Assembly: GCF_001696535.1 (NCBI RefSeq) | Contig: NZ_MBQE01000001.1 | Location: 992,001-1,056,000, forward strand | Origin: Stappia indica | GTDB lineage: Bacteria; Pseudomonadota; Alphaproteobacteria; Rhizobiales; Stappiaceae | Direction: 5' to 3' | Length of the DNA: 64,000 nucleotides | Shown here: one piece after another, positions 57,344-64,000 of the stretch | Layout: each line of letters opens with the position of its first letter | How positions within the stretch are numbered: position 1 is the first letter of the stretch | The notes under the pieces: generated by a model | The model's input: only the letters and a program-made list of their open reading frames with translations | What the model was told of the DNA's origin: nothing | The model's database searches: none | Made by a program: the position numbers and the translations under genes

Positions 57344-57745
57344 TTATCGCAAGAGCGGCAGCCTGCCGCAGATCCGGTCGACCGCCTTGCGTGGGCCGGC
57401 CAGCAGGATCGCCTGCGGCGTATGGCCGGCAAGCGGCACGGCGGCGATGCGCTGCGAATAGTCCTCGTAGTTTCGCGCCTCGAAGGCCGCCTGCATATAG
57501 GCAAGACGAAGCGGCAGGATCTCCGCTGCCGCGAAGAGGACGGGCAAGTCCTCTTGCGGAGCACCGAGCACCGGCAGCGCCACTGTCGTGATCCCGGCGA
57601 GGACGACACCATCGCTGGTCGGTGTGTCGGCACCCACGAGGGCAGGCTCGAACCGGCCGAGGCTCATCCCCAGCACGGCGGCGAAATTGGCCTTCAGCCC
57701 CACCGGCAGGCTGTCGGACAGAATGATCACAGGCTTGATCGACAT
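57344..57745 (-). CDS. DUF2000-family protein
   Basis: The protein has 133 residues. It resembles the DUF2000 family (VIILSDSLPVGLKANFAAVL at the start), small alpha/beta proteins of unknown activity. It lies next to an AraC-family regulator on the same strand; such regulator-DUF2000 pairs are common and suggest that the regulator controls it. No catalytic residues can be named. Confidence 0.8.
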   Translation of the reverse strand: MSIKPVIILSDSLPVGLKANFAAVLGMSLGRFEPALVGADTPTSDGVVLAGITTVALPVLGAPQEDLPVLFAAAEILPLRLAYMQAAFEARNYEDYSQRIAAVPLAGHTPQAILLAGPRKAVDRICGRLPLLR

Positions 57746-57815
57746 GGCATTCCCCTGCTGTCAGGGGATGCCCTTGCCACGCCGGATCTCATCGGGATTG
57801 GACGAAATTGACCTG

Positions 57816-58622
57816 TCAGTGACGGACCAGGGCACCGGGCGTGACCCCATAGTGCCGCCGGAACTGCCGGATCATATGGCCCTGATCGCAAAAGCCTGCG
57901 GCAACCGCCGCTTCCGCCGCGCGCATTCCCTCCAGCACCAGACGGCGGGTAAGATCGACACGGCGCTGGAGAACATGCGCATGAGGGGTCATGCCGGTCG
58001 CCTTGGCGACGCTGCGCACCAGATAGGACGGCGTCAGGCCAACTTCCGCCGACAGGTCCGCCAGCGACAGGCTTTCTCCCGCCTCCACGCCTGCGGCAAT
58101 GCGCTCCTGGAGCCTGCGGATGGCGACGCCTTCCCGCCCGGCGGGCCGCAGTTCGGCACGCCCATGCCGGGAGAAGGCGCAGGAGAGCGCCTGTTGAACG
58201 GCCTCTTCTATCGCGAGCTGCCAGTCGGGTCCCTTGGGTGCGTTCAGCCGCGCGGCGAGAGCGCCCAGCGCTCGCGTCAGAACCTGTCCCCGGTCCGGCG
58301 GCGCGATCTCGCCGAAGCCGCGCAGATGCGACAGATCGAGAATCTCTCGAACCGCCTCTTCGCCTGCGTAGAGCATGTTGTAGCGCACGCGCCCGGCCGC
58401 TGCATGGCCCGTATGCGGCTCTTCCGGGTTCATGAGAGACAGCGTGCCGGCGGGCAGGATCATGCTCTCCCCCCGGCAGACATACCCGCCCGCCCCTTCC
58501 GCTATGGCGCCGATGGCAAAGCCTGAATGGGCATGGCGTGCGAAGGTCTGGGTGCTGAAGGCGGCCTCGAACAGTTCGATCCCGTGATGCCAGCCGAGGT
58601 GATGATAGCGGTTTTCCTGCAT
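57816..58622 (-). CDS. AraC-family transcriptional regulator
   Basis: The protein has 268 residues. An N-terminal cupin-like sensor (about 1-140; HLGWHHGIELFEAAF) is followed by a double HTH: SLSLADLSAEVGLTPSYLVR and AVAAGFCDQGHMIRQFRRHYG at the end. It probably senses a small molecule and regulates the DUF2000 gene downstream. Start chosen at MQENRYHHLGW. Confidence 0.93.
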   Translation of the reverse strand: MQENRYHHLGWHHGIELFEAAFSTQTFARHAHSGFAIGAIAEGAGGYVCRGESMILPAGTLSLMNPEEPHTGHAAAGRVRYNMLYAGEEAVREILDLSHLRGFGEIAPPDRGQVLTRALGALAARLNAPKGPDWQLAIEEAVQQALSCAFSRHGRAELRPAGREGVAIRRLQERIAAGVEAGESLSLADLSAEVGLTPSYLVRSVAKATGMTPHAHVLQRRVDLTRRLVLEGMRAAEAAVAAGFCDQGHMIRQFRRHYGVTPGALVRH

Positions 58623-58714
58623 TCTGCCGCCTTGATCCGCCCCGCGGGCATCCCTGTGGGTCCGCACGGTAAGCTGCGGCGAGCCGGCAGCCCGGCACGC
58701 CGCACCATGAGATG

Positions 58715-59146
58715 TCAGGTCATCGCGATATAGTTGCGCATGTCCTCCGCCTCGCGCTCGATCTGCGCGATGCGATGCTTGACCACGTCGCCGATGGAGA
58801 TCAGTCCGTCCAGCTTGCCGTCCTTGACCACCGGCACGTGGCGGAAGCGGCCGCCGGTCATGCGGGCCATCACCGTATTCACCGTCTCGGTCGCCTTGCA
58901 GGTCACGACCTTGGCGGTCATGTAGGCCGACGCCGGCTTGTCGAGCGCATCCGTGCCGTCCTGCGAGATCGCCCGGACGACATCGCGCTCGGAGATGATG
59001 CCGCGGATGGCGCCCTTGCCATCGGTGATGACGATGGCACCGATGCGCTTCGCTCCCAGAATGGCGCAGATCTCGCGCATCGTGGTTTCGGCGCGCTCCG
59101 TCACCACGTCCCGCCCCTTCTCGTTGAGAATTGATGCGACCGTCAT
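58715..59146 (-). CDS. CBS-domain protein
   Basis: The protein has 143 residues made of a tandem CBS pair: VASILNEKGRD to GIISERDVVRAI, and ASAYMTAKVVTC to GLISIGDVVKHR. Binds adenosyl nucleotides and may sense energy status. Stand-alone CBS proteins of this kind lack an attached enzyme. Confidence 0.95.
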   Translation of the reverse strand: MTVASILNEKGRDVVTERAETTMREICAILGAKRIGAIVITDGKGAIRGIISERDVVRAISQDGTDALDKPASAYMTAKVVTCKATETVNTVMARMTGGRFRHVPVVKDGKLDGLISIGDVVKHRIAQIEREAEDMRNYIAMT

Positions 59147-59266
59147 GTCCGACCCTCCCGGTGGCTTGTCCTGGCTGCGGGCGGAAGCCTGCCGGCTCCC
59201 GATTCCGCTTCCATCATGACAAATCCCTGTCACCGCGCAATCGGCAACACTGCGGGGAGAGGTGTC

Positions 59267-60028
59267 CTATCTGCGGCGCGGCACCGGATCGAAAAGGGAA
59301 AACAACAGGAAGCCGGCCACGAAGCCGCCGATATGGGCCTCCCAGGCGACACTGCTTCCTTCCCCGGCACCCGGCAGCGGAATGATGCCGAACACGAAAT
59401 TGATGCCGAACCAGACCAGCAGGAACATCAGCGCCCTCGGGTTCGACAATGTCGCGGCCATGCTGGATGCGGGAATCCGATAGGCGAATTCGTCCGTCCG
59501 GCGCATGGCACCGAGCGGCCCGCCCATGTCGAAGACGAACCGGGTCGCTGCGGCCATCTGGCCGGAAATGGCGGCCGAGGCACCGATCATCGGCACCGCC
59601 TCGCCGAAGTGCAGGGAAAGATGCAAGGCAGCGCCGGCCACCGCACATACGGCCGAGAGCAACAGAAACCTTGCCGTGCCGAACCGCCGGGCGACCGCGG
59701 ACCCGAAGACCGCCATCCACATCACGTTGACGAACAGATGCCCCCACCCCCCATGCAGGAAGGCGTAGGTGAGGAAGGTCCAGGCTTTCGCCGCCTCGCC
59801 GCCCGGCAACTGGTAGAGCGCGACGGCGTCCGGCAGGTAGCGCGCCGGCAGGAACGAGAACGTCAGCAAGAGTTCGTAGCGAAGGTCACGCGACAGCAGA
59901 TACGTGTCGACCAGGTGCACACCGATCAGCACCAGCGACAGCCACGTCACCACTTTCGGCAGGTTGAAGACCGGTTCCGGCGGCGGCGGGCCCTGATCGT
60001 GGATGTCCAAAGGTCTGGGTTCGTGCAT
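59267..60028 (-). CDS. Rhomboid intramembrane serine protease
   Basis: The protein has 253 residues. Catalytic Ser S151 is in IGASAAISG and His H232 is in AHIGGFVAG. The conserved H92-G-G-W-G-H97-L-F-V-N101 segment lies in TM2. Six membrane segments are visible. It cleaves single-pass membrane proteins within the bilayer. The usual GxSG reads GASA here, an acceptable variant. Confidence 0.93.
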   Translation of the reverse strand: MHEPRPLDIHDQGPPPPEPVFNLPKVVTWLSLVLIGVHLVDTYLLSRDLRYELLLTFSFLPARYLPDAVALYQLPGGEAAKAWTFLTYAFLHGGWGHLFVNVMWMAVFGSAVARRFGTARFLLLSAVCAVAGAALHLSLHFGEAVPMIGASAAISGQMAAATRFVFDMGGPLGAMRRTDEFAYRIPASSMAATLSNPRALMFLLVWFGINFVFGIIPLPGAGEGSSVAWEAHIGGFVAGFLLFSLFDPVPRRR

Positions 60029-60557
60029 TGTCTCGTGCCTGGCGGTGATTGTCGGTCACCAGATCGGCCTCCGCGCCCGATCCGTCAAGCCACCTGCCTT
60101 GGGCCACGCAGGGCAGAAGGTCAAAGAAAACCGCCCGCCGCGCTTCCACGCGATCCGGGCGGTCAGGAAGTGACAGAAATCGGCGCCCCGGCCGAGTTTC
60201 CGAAAATCGAGGTCAGTCGTCGTGCAGTGCAGGTAAGGTCGTGTTCACCAACTGCTCGATCCTGCGCATCAAACAGACGGTGCGGCAACCGCCACTCTTC
60301 GTTAACCTTAACAAGGAGTAAAGCGAACCGCTCAACTCCTTGGCATGCGCCCTGCTTCGTAAGCGGCAAGACGCGGCACAGGTGGGAAATCCGTCCCGAA
60401 ACCGGACAGTTTTCCGCATTTGCCGACAATCATGCGCAAGGCGCCTCGCGTTCCGGCACAGTTGCCGGGTCCAATGGTCGGCCTTGCGCAAAAACAGGAC
60501 AGAGGCTCGCTGCGGATCTGCCGGAGCGAGCGGAAGCCGGGGGCAAGGTTGGTCGAC
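60029..60557. other. Intergenic region with orphan terminator
   Basis: This 529-base divergent gap between the rhomboid and PAS genes has no convincing coding frame. It holds a minus-strand terminator at 60,127-60,163 (listed separately). A GTTAACCTTAAC stretch with a following GGAG lies at about 60,305-60,318. The terminator is upstream of the rhomboid start, so a short minus-strand transcript may begin in 60,200-60,550. Confidence 0.5.
60127..60163 (-). terminator. Orphan minus-strand terminator
   Basis: An 8-bp perfect outer stem (ACCGCCCG/CGGGCGGT) with an inner CGCG/CGCG pairing, followed on the minus strand by TTTTCTTTG. No minus-strand gene lies directly upstream, so it may end a small RNA. 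Confidence 0.65.
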
Positions 60558-61211
60558 ATGAAACATCCGGTCACGCAGCAGCTCTACGAATACTGGGACG
60601 GTCTGCGCGGCGAGCGGCCGGCGCCCGACCGCGGCGAGATCGAGCCGGGCCGGATCCGGGCCGTGCTCGGCGATACCTTCATCCTGGAACTCGTCGACCG
60701 GGACACCTATCGCTACCGCCTGGCCGGCACCCGGCTCTGCGCGCTGCATTGCCGCGAGCTGAAAAACCGCAACATCCTGCGCGGTTGGTCCGAGGAGGAC
60801 CGCGAGGCCCTGTCCACGCTGCTGGCTGCGGTGACCGAGGATGCGGCCGCCGCGGTGATCGGCATTACCGGATACACGGAGCGCAAGCAGACGGTGGACA
60901 TGGAGATGCTGCTGCTGCCGCTGCACATCCCCGGCGAAGGCTGCAGCCGCGTGCTCGGTGCCTGTGTCGCATTGGAACAGCCCTACTGGGCCGGCATGCA
61001 TCCGATCCTGTCGCAGACGGTCAAGAGCGTACGGCTGATCTGGCCGGACGAACGCCCCGCCTTCCTGCGTCCGCAGCCGCGCGGCTCCGTCAGCACGGTG
61101 CCGCGGTTCGGTCGGCAGCCTTCGGTGCTGCAGAGCGCCCCGCCGATGCCGGTTCTGGCCGATGCCCGGCGGGTCCAGCACCTGATGGTCATCGAGGGCG
61201 GCAAGAGCTGA
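60558..61211 (+). CDS. PAS-domain protein (PAS_5 type)
   Basis: The protein has 217 residues. A single PAS-like domain covers about 25-150 (TFILELVDRDTYRYRLAGTR, then DMEMLLLPLHIPG). It matches the alphaproteobacterial PAS_5 group, often found alone near cell-cycle and motility genes. No output domain. It lies upstream of a PilZ protein gene on the same strand. Ligand unknown. Confidence 0.8.
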   Translation: MKHPVTQQLYEYWDGLRGERPAPDRGEIEPGRIRAVLGDTFILELVDRDTYRYRLAGTRLCALHCRELKNRNILRGWSEEDREALSTLLAAVTEDAAAAVIGITGYTERKQTVDMEMLLLPLHIPGEGCSRVLGACVALEQPYWAGMHPILSQTVKSVRLIWPDERPAFLRPQPRGSVSTVPRFGRQPSVLQSAPPMPVLADARRVQHLMVIEGGKS

Positions 61212-61362
61212 TCCAGCCGCCCGGCTGCCCACCCCGCAAGTATTGACATCCGCAGCCTTGCGCAGGCGGTTGCTTACCAACTGTTAACTGCCACACCATA
61301 TCTTCGACCGGCAGAGTTCGTGCGGCATCCATGTCGCGCGCTCCAGGGAAGGTCGACGACGC

Positions 61363-61983
61363 ATGGCGCACGCCACGGCACTCACGTATACGACAGCTGC
61401 CGCAGCGAAGAATGTCGACCGCCGACGCCATTCCCGTGTGCCCGTCAATATTCTCGGCCGCTTCATGCTCGAGGATCGTCGCGAGTATCCCTGCCAGATC
61501 GTTGACATGTCGCCCGGCGGCGCAGCCATGATCGCACCGGTTCCCGCACGCGTCGGCGAGCGCATCATCGCCTATGTCGACCATATCGGCCGTATCGAGG
61601 GCGAGGTCGTGCGCGAGATCGAAGGCGGTTTCGCGATGCGGATCAACGCCCCGCTGCGCAAGCGCGACAAGCTGGCCAACGTCTTGACCTGGCTCGCCAA
61701 TCGCGACGTGCTCAACCTGCCGGAAGACCGCCGGCACGAGCGTTTCACGCCGAAGAACCCGATCACCCAGATCGTCCTGCCGGACGGGCGCAGCTACAAG
61801 TCGCGGATCATCGACGTGTCGCTGTCGGGCGCCTCGCTCAAGACCGAGGTGAAGCCGGAAATCGGCATGGCCATCGGTATCGGCAAGATGCGCGCCCGCG
61901 TGGTGCGTCATACCGAGGACGGCATCGCCGTCGAGTTCGCGAACATCCAGAACCGCGACCTGCTCGAAAAGCACATTTCCTGA
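61363..61983 (+). CDS. Tandem PilZ-domain protein
   Basis: The protein has 206 residues. PilZ 1 has RRRHSRVPV and DMSPGGAAM; PilZ 2 has RRHERFTP and DVSLSGASL, both with the RxxxR and (D/N)xSxxG pattern that binds cyclic di-GMP. It probably senses c-di-GMP and controls motility or surface traits. It lies between a PAS protein and a transglutaminase-like cysteine peptidase gene. Confidence 0.92.
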   Translation: MAHATALTYTTAAAAKNVDRRRHSRVPVNILGRFMLEDRREYPCQIVDMSPGGAAMIAPVPARVGERIIAYVDHIGRIEGEVVREIEGGFAMRINAPLRKRDKLANVLTWLANRDVLNLPEDRRHERFTPKNPITQIVLPDGRSYKSRIIDVSLSGASLKTEVKPEIGMAIGIGKMRARVVRHTEDGIAVEFANIQNRDLLEKHIS

Positions 61984-62304
61984 TCCTGACGATCTGACCA
62001 ACGCCCCACAGGCTCGCCCGGACCTCGTCTCCGCGCGGGCCTGACTGCGTTTTTGCGCGTCATTATCCCCTCGCTCCACGCCTCGTCCCCCCCTCCGCAA
62101 TCGCCTATGGGTTTGCGGGGAAAGGCGTTTTTCGCCCGCCGGCAAGCCGGTGGCCTGCCCCCTCAAATCCCTACAATTTTAATCAAAACAAGTATAAATT
62201 ATCGTATAAATCTCTTATATTTCAAATAAACTTCCGATCCAGACCTTAGACGCAAATAAAAATGCGTGTGTCATTGTCTAGTCAGCCTTGGGGAGGGCGA
62301 AGAC
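61984..62304. promoter_or_regulatory. AT-rich leader upstream of cysteine peptidase gene
   Basis: The 321-base gap has no gene. From about 62,170 to 62,265 it is very AT-rich. GTATAAAT occurs twice, at 62,192 and 62,204 (12 bases apart). An ACGCA/TGCGT inverted pair lies at about 62,250-62,267. The composition is unlike the surrounding DNA and suggests a regulated promoter. A possible terminator for the PilZ gene is visible near 62,018-62,055 but is weak. Confidence 0.5.
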
Positions 62305-62922
62305 ATGACAATGAACGCAAAATCATTGAAGTATACTCTCGTCGCACTGGCAATGATCGCCGCAGGCATGAGCGAGGCGAATGCCCAGGCGGGCCGGTTC
62401 ATGGAAACCGGCGCAACCGCGAAGGCACCTGTCGGCCATGTCGGCTTCTGTCAGGAAAACCCTGCGGAGTGCGAGCCGGATGGCAAGGGTGCCGTGGTCG
62501 TGAAACTCGACCGCGAACGCTGGAACGAGCTCATCGCCGTCAACACGGAGGTGAATGCCCGCATCCGTCCGGTGACCGACATCGAGCTTTTCGGCGTCGA
62601 GGAATACTGGACCTATCCGGTGGACGGCGCCGGCGACTGCGAGGAATACGTGCTGGAAAAGAAGCGCGTGCTGCTCAATCGCGGCTGGCCCGCCAGCGCC
62701 CTGCTGATCACCGTCGTCAAGGACACCAACAACGCGGGCCACGCGGTTCTCACGGTCCGCACCGATCAGGGCGACGTCATTCTCGACAATCAGATCGAGG
62801 CCGTACTGCCCTGGTATTCGGCCCCCTACCGGTTCGTGAAGCGGCAGTCCACGTCGCACCCGGCAAAGTGGGCCGCGATCTCCGATCTGCGCACCAGCAC
62901 GCTGGCCAGCATCGGCAACTGA
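62305..62922 (+). CDS. Transglutaminase-like cysteine peptidase (BTLCP/LapG-like)
   Basis: The protein has 205 residues with a signal peptide (about 1-27). The catalytic triad is C112 (GDCEEY), H146 (AGHAVLTV) and D161 (ILDNQ). LapG-type members are periplasmic proteases that release surface adhesins under c-di-GMP control. The PilZ neighbour hints at such a link, but no LapD-like partner or adhesin is in the window. GGGGAGGG precedes the gene. Confidence 0.88.
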   Translation: MTMNAKSLKYTLVALAMIAAGMSEANAQAGRFMETGATAKAPVGHVGFCQENPAECEPDGKGAVVVKLDRERWNELIAVNTEVNARIRPVTDIELFGVEEYWTYPVDGAGDCEEYVLEKKRVLLNRGWPASALLITVVKDTNNAGHAVLTVRTDQGDVILDNQIEAVLPWYSAPYRFVKRQSTSHPAKWAAISDLRTSTLASIGN

Positions 62923-63042
62923 CGCCCGGCTGGCAGGACCGGGAGCCTGCCGCCCGTGCGGATTGGCAACACACGAAGGATTGCGCCGTCACTGATGGCA
63001 ACCGGGCCCGTCCCCTCCCCCATACCCCGAGGTCGGGTTGCC

Positions 63043-63082
63043 GGCCGGTCTCCGCCAATGCGGAGACCGGCCTTTTCTTTGT
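63043..63082 (+). terminator. Strong terminator after the cysteine peptidase gene
   Basis: A perfect 13-bp stem (GGCCGGTCTCCGC/GCGGAGACCGGCC, 4-base loop) followed by TTTTCTTTGTT. It lies 120 bases after the peptidase stop and immediately before the carbonic anhydrase stop on the other strand. Confidence 0.92.
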
Positions 63083-63619
63083 TCAGCCCTCGGCGACCGG
63101 CGACAGACCGGCAATGTAGCGCCGCCACTTGCCGACATAGCCTTCTGCGGACGCGGCGATCCGCGCCTCGGCGGCCTCATCGAGCTGGCGCACCACGCGT
63201 CCCGGCATGCCGACAACCAGCGAATTATCCGGAATTTCCTTGCCTTCGGCGATCAGCGCGTTGGCGCCGATGATGCAGTTACGGCCGATACGAGCTCCGT
63301 TCAGCACGGTCGCGCCCATGCCGACCAGCGTGTTGTCGCCGATGGTGCAGCCATGCAGGATCGCCTTGTGTCCGATCGTGCAGCCCCGGCCGATATCGAG
63401 CGGAAAACCCATATCCGTGTGCAGCACGCAGCCGTCCTGCACGTTTGAGCGCTCACCGACGGTGATCGTCTCGTTGTCGCCGCGCAGCACCGCCGCGAAC
63501 CAGACGCTGGACTCCGGCTTCAGCACGATCCGTCCGATCAATGCCGCGTCGGGAGCCACCCAATAGGTGCCGGGCTCGGGCGTGACGGGGCTGTAATCGT
63601 CGAGACGGTAAAGCGGCAT
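63083..63619 (-). CDS. Gamma-class carbonic anhydrase-like protein
   Basis: The protein has 178 residues. It is a left-handed beta-helix with repeated hexapeptides ([19 protein letters not shown]). Zinc ligands H67 (VLHTD), H84 and H89 (GHKAILH) are present. It may hydrate CO2, but many family members lack this activity. Start at [10 protein letters not shown] chosen. Confidence 0.93.
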   Translation of the reverse strand: MPLYRLDDYSPVTPEPGTYWVAPDAALIGRIVLKPESSVWFAAVLRGDNETITVGERSNVQDGCVLHTDMGFPLDIGRGCTIGHKAILHGCTIGDNTLVGMGATVLNGARIGRNCIIGANALIAEGKEIPDNSLVVGMPGRVVRQLDEAAEARIAASAEGYVGKWRRYIAGLSPVAEG

Positions 63620-63703
63620 GGGAAACTCCGGCAGGGCTGGGCGTCGCGCGGGACGGGAGGACAGGTGAAGAGGCAAGCCGCGGCCCCGGAGGGGCACCGC
63701 GCC

Positions 63704-64000
63704 TTACAGAAGGATCGTCAGTGCAGCATGCACGACCATGATGCCGGAGCAAACACTCCACATTCCCGCGATGGTGGACGAGGCCACCAGCCAGCCGAGA
63801 GGGCGCTGTTCGATCCGGCGACCGCGAATCGCGTTACGCATGATGATGAAGGGACCCGCGAAGACGCACAGCACGAAGGACAGGAGACCCTTGATCCAGG
63901 TCTCCACCGAAATGGCAAACCGCAGGGGCTCTCCCGTCACAAGCTGATAGAAACTGCCGACAATTCCCGAAATGACGAAGCCCGCGCAGCCGAGATAGAC
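63704..64000 (-). CDS. Small multi-TM membrane protein (partial)
   Basis: About 99 residues are visible and the frame continues past the window edge; a GTG at 63,940 is an internal possibility only, because the preceding codons (VYLGCAGFVISGIVGSFYQL) clearly encode a membrane segment. Later segments are at VETWIKGLLSFVLCVFAGPF and a C-terminal hydrophobic stretch. No function known. Confidence 0.7.
   Translation of the reverse strand, partial: VYLGCAGFVISGIVGSFYQLVTGEPLRFAISVETWIKGLLSFVLCVFAGPFIIMRNAIRGRRIEQRPLGWLVASSTIAGMWSVCSGIMVVHAALTILL

Noticed and set aside
63704-63940. Complete 78-residue membrane protein with GTG start
   Set aside because: The codons upstream of the GTG continue an evident membrane segment to the window edge, so the gene is longer and only partly visible.
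1-64000. CRISPR arrays or insertion sequences
   Set aside because: No regularly spaced repeats of suitable length, no Cas genes and no transposase genes were seen.

Overview
The window comes from a GC-rich alphaproteobacterial chromosome, most likely Hyphomicrobiales (Rhizobiales). Evidence for this is a CtrA-type TTAA-N7-TTAAC site, DUF2336, PilZ and transglutaminase-like cysteine peptidase genes, a MaoC/CitE-like pair, and the grouping thrS, yidD, IscU-like gene, folE and hisI. The genus cannot be fixed from the sequence alone. There is no rRNA, CRISPR array or insertion sequence.

Positions 1 to about 33,538 are most of a temperate podovirus prophage whose left end lies outside the window. 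Its right end is a 3' fragment of tRNA-Thr(TGT) at 33,490-33,538, just upstream of pyrE. This is the expected scar of integration into the 3' half of a tRNA gene. The virion module (about 18.7 kb to the left edge, all minus strand) follows T7 order: terminase, small pre-portal protein, gp8-like portal, scaffold, capsid, tail tubular proteins A and B, internal virion proteins, tail fibre. No T7-type RNA polymerase is visible. The two large ejection proteins differ from T7: an 834-residue protein carries the lytic transglycosylase domain, and a 1,670-residue protein carries an HExxH zinc-peptidase motif and an LPD38-like region.

From 19.7 to 26.9 kb lies a leftward early operon running from a Cro-like protein through small DNA-binding proteins, a C39-like protein and a DUF5131 protein to a Toprim primase and a DUF927-like ATPase. 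It diverges at 26.9-27.0 kb from a CI-like repressor whose S24-type domain has lost both catalytic residues. A rightward, tightly overlapping operon (27.8-32.0 kb) ends with the tyrosine integrase. TGTGA/TCACA operators flank the repressor. A separate two-gene operon (19.2-19.6 kb) with an HTH protein sits behind a promoter carrying two TAAGCG palindromes. Next to it is an AT-rich region with about a dozen TGTCTA/TAGACA motifs. Beside the attachment site is an AT-richer two-TM membrane gene that looks like lysogen cargo.

From 33.7 to 64 kb is ordinary chromosome: pyrE; a membrane desaturase with a divergent HTH regulator and palindromic operators; cytochrome c' and a dihaem cytochrome c; cutA and nadK; a receiver/Hpt phosphorelay pair; DUF2336 and lytic transglycosylase genes; the MaoC/CitE-like pair; a nitroreductase/flavin reductase operon; an acyltransferase; thrS; a chemoreceptor; a RimK-like ATP-grasp ligase paired with a GNAT-C39 peptidase fusion; yidD; an IscU-like scaffold; folE; hisI; a DUF2000/AraC pair; a CBS protein; rhomboid; PAS and PilZ proteins; a transglutaminase-like cysteine peptidase; a gamma carbonic anhydrase; and a partial membrane protein.
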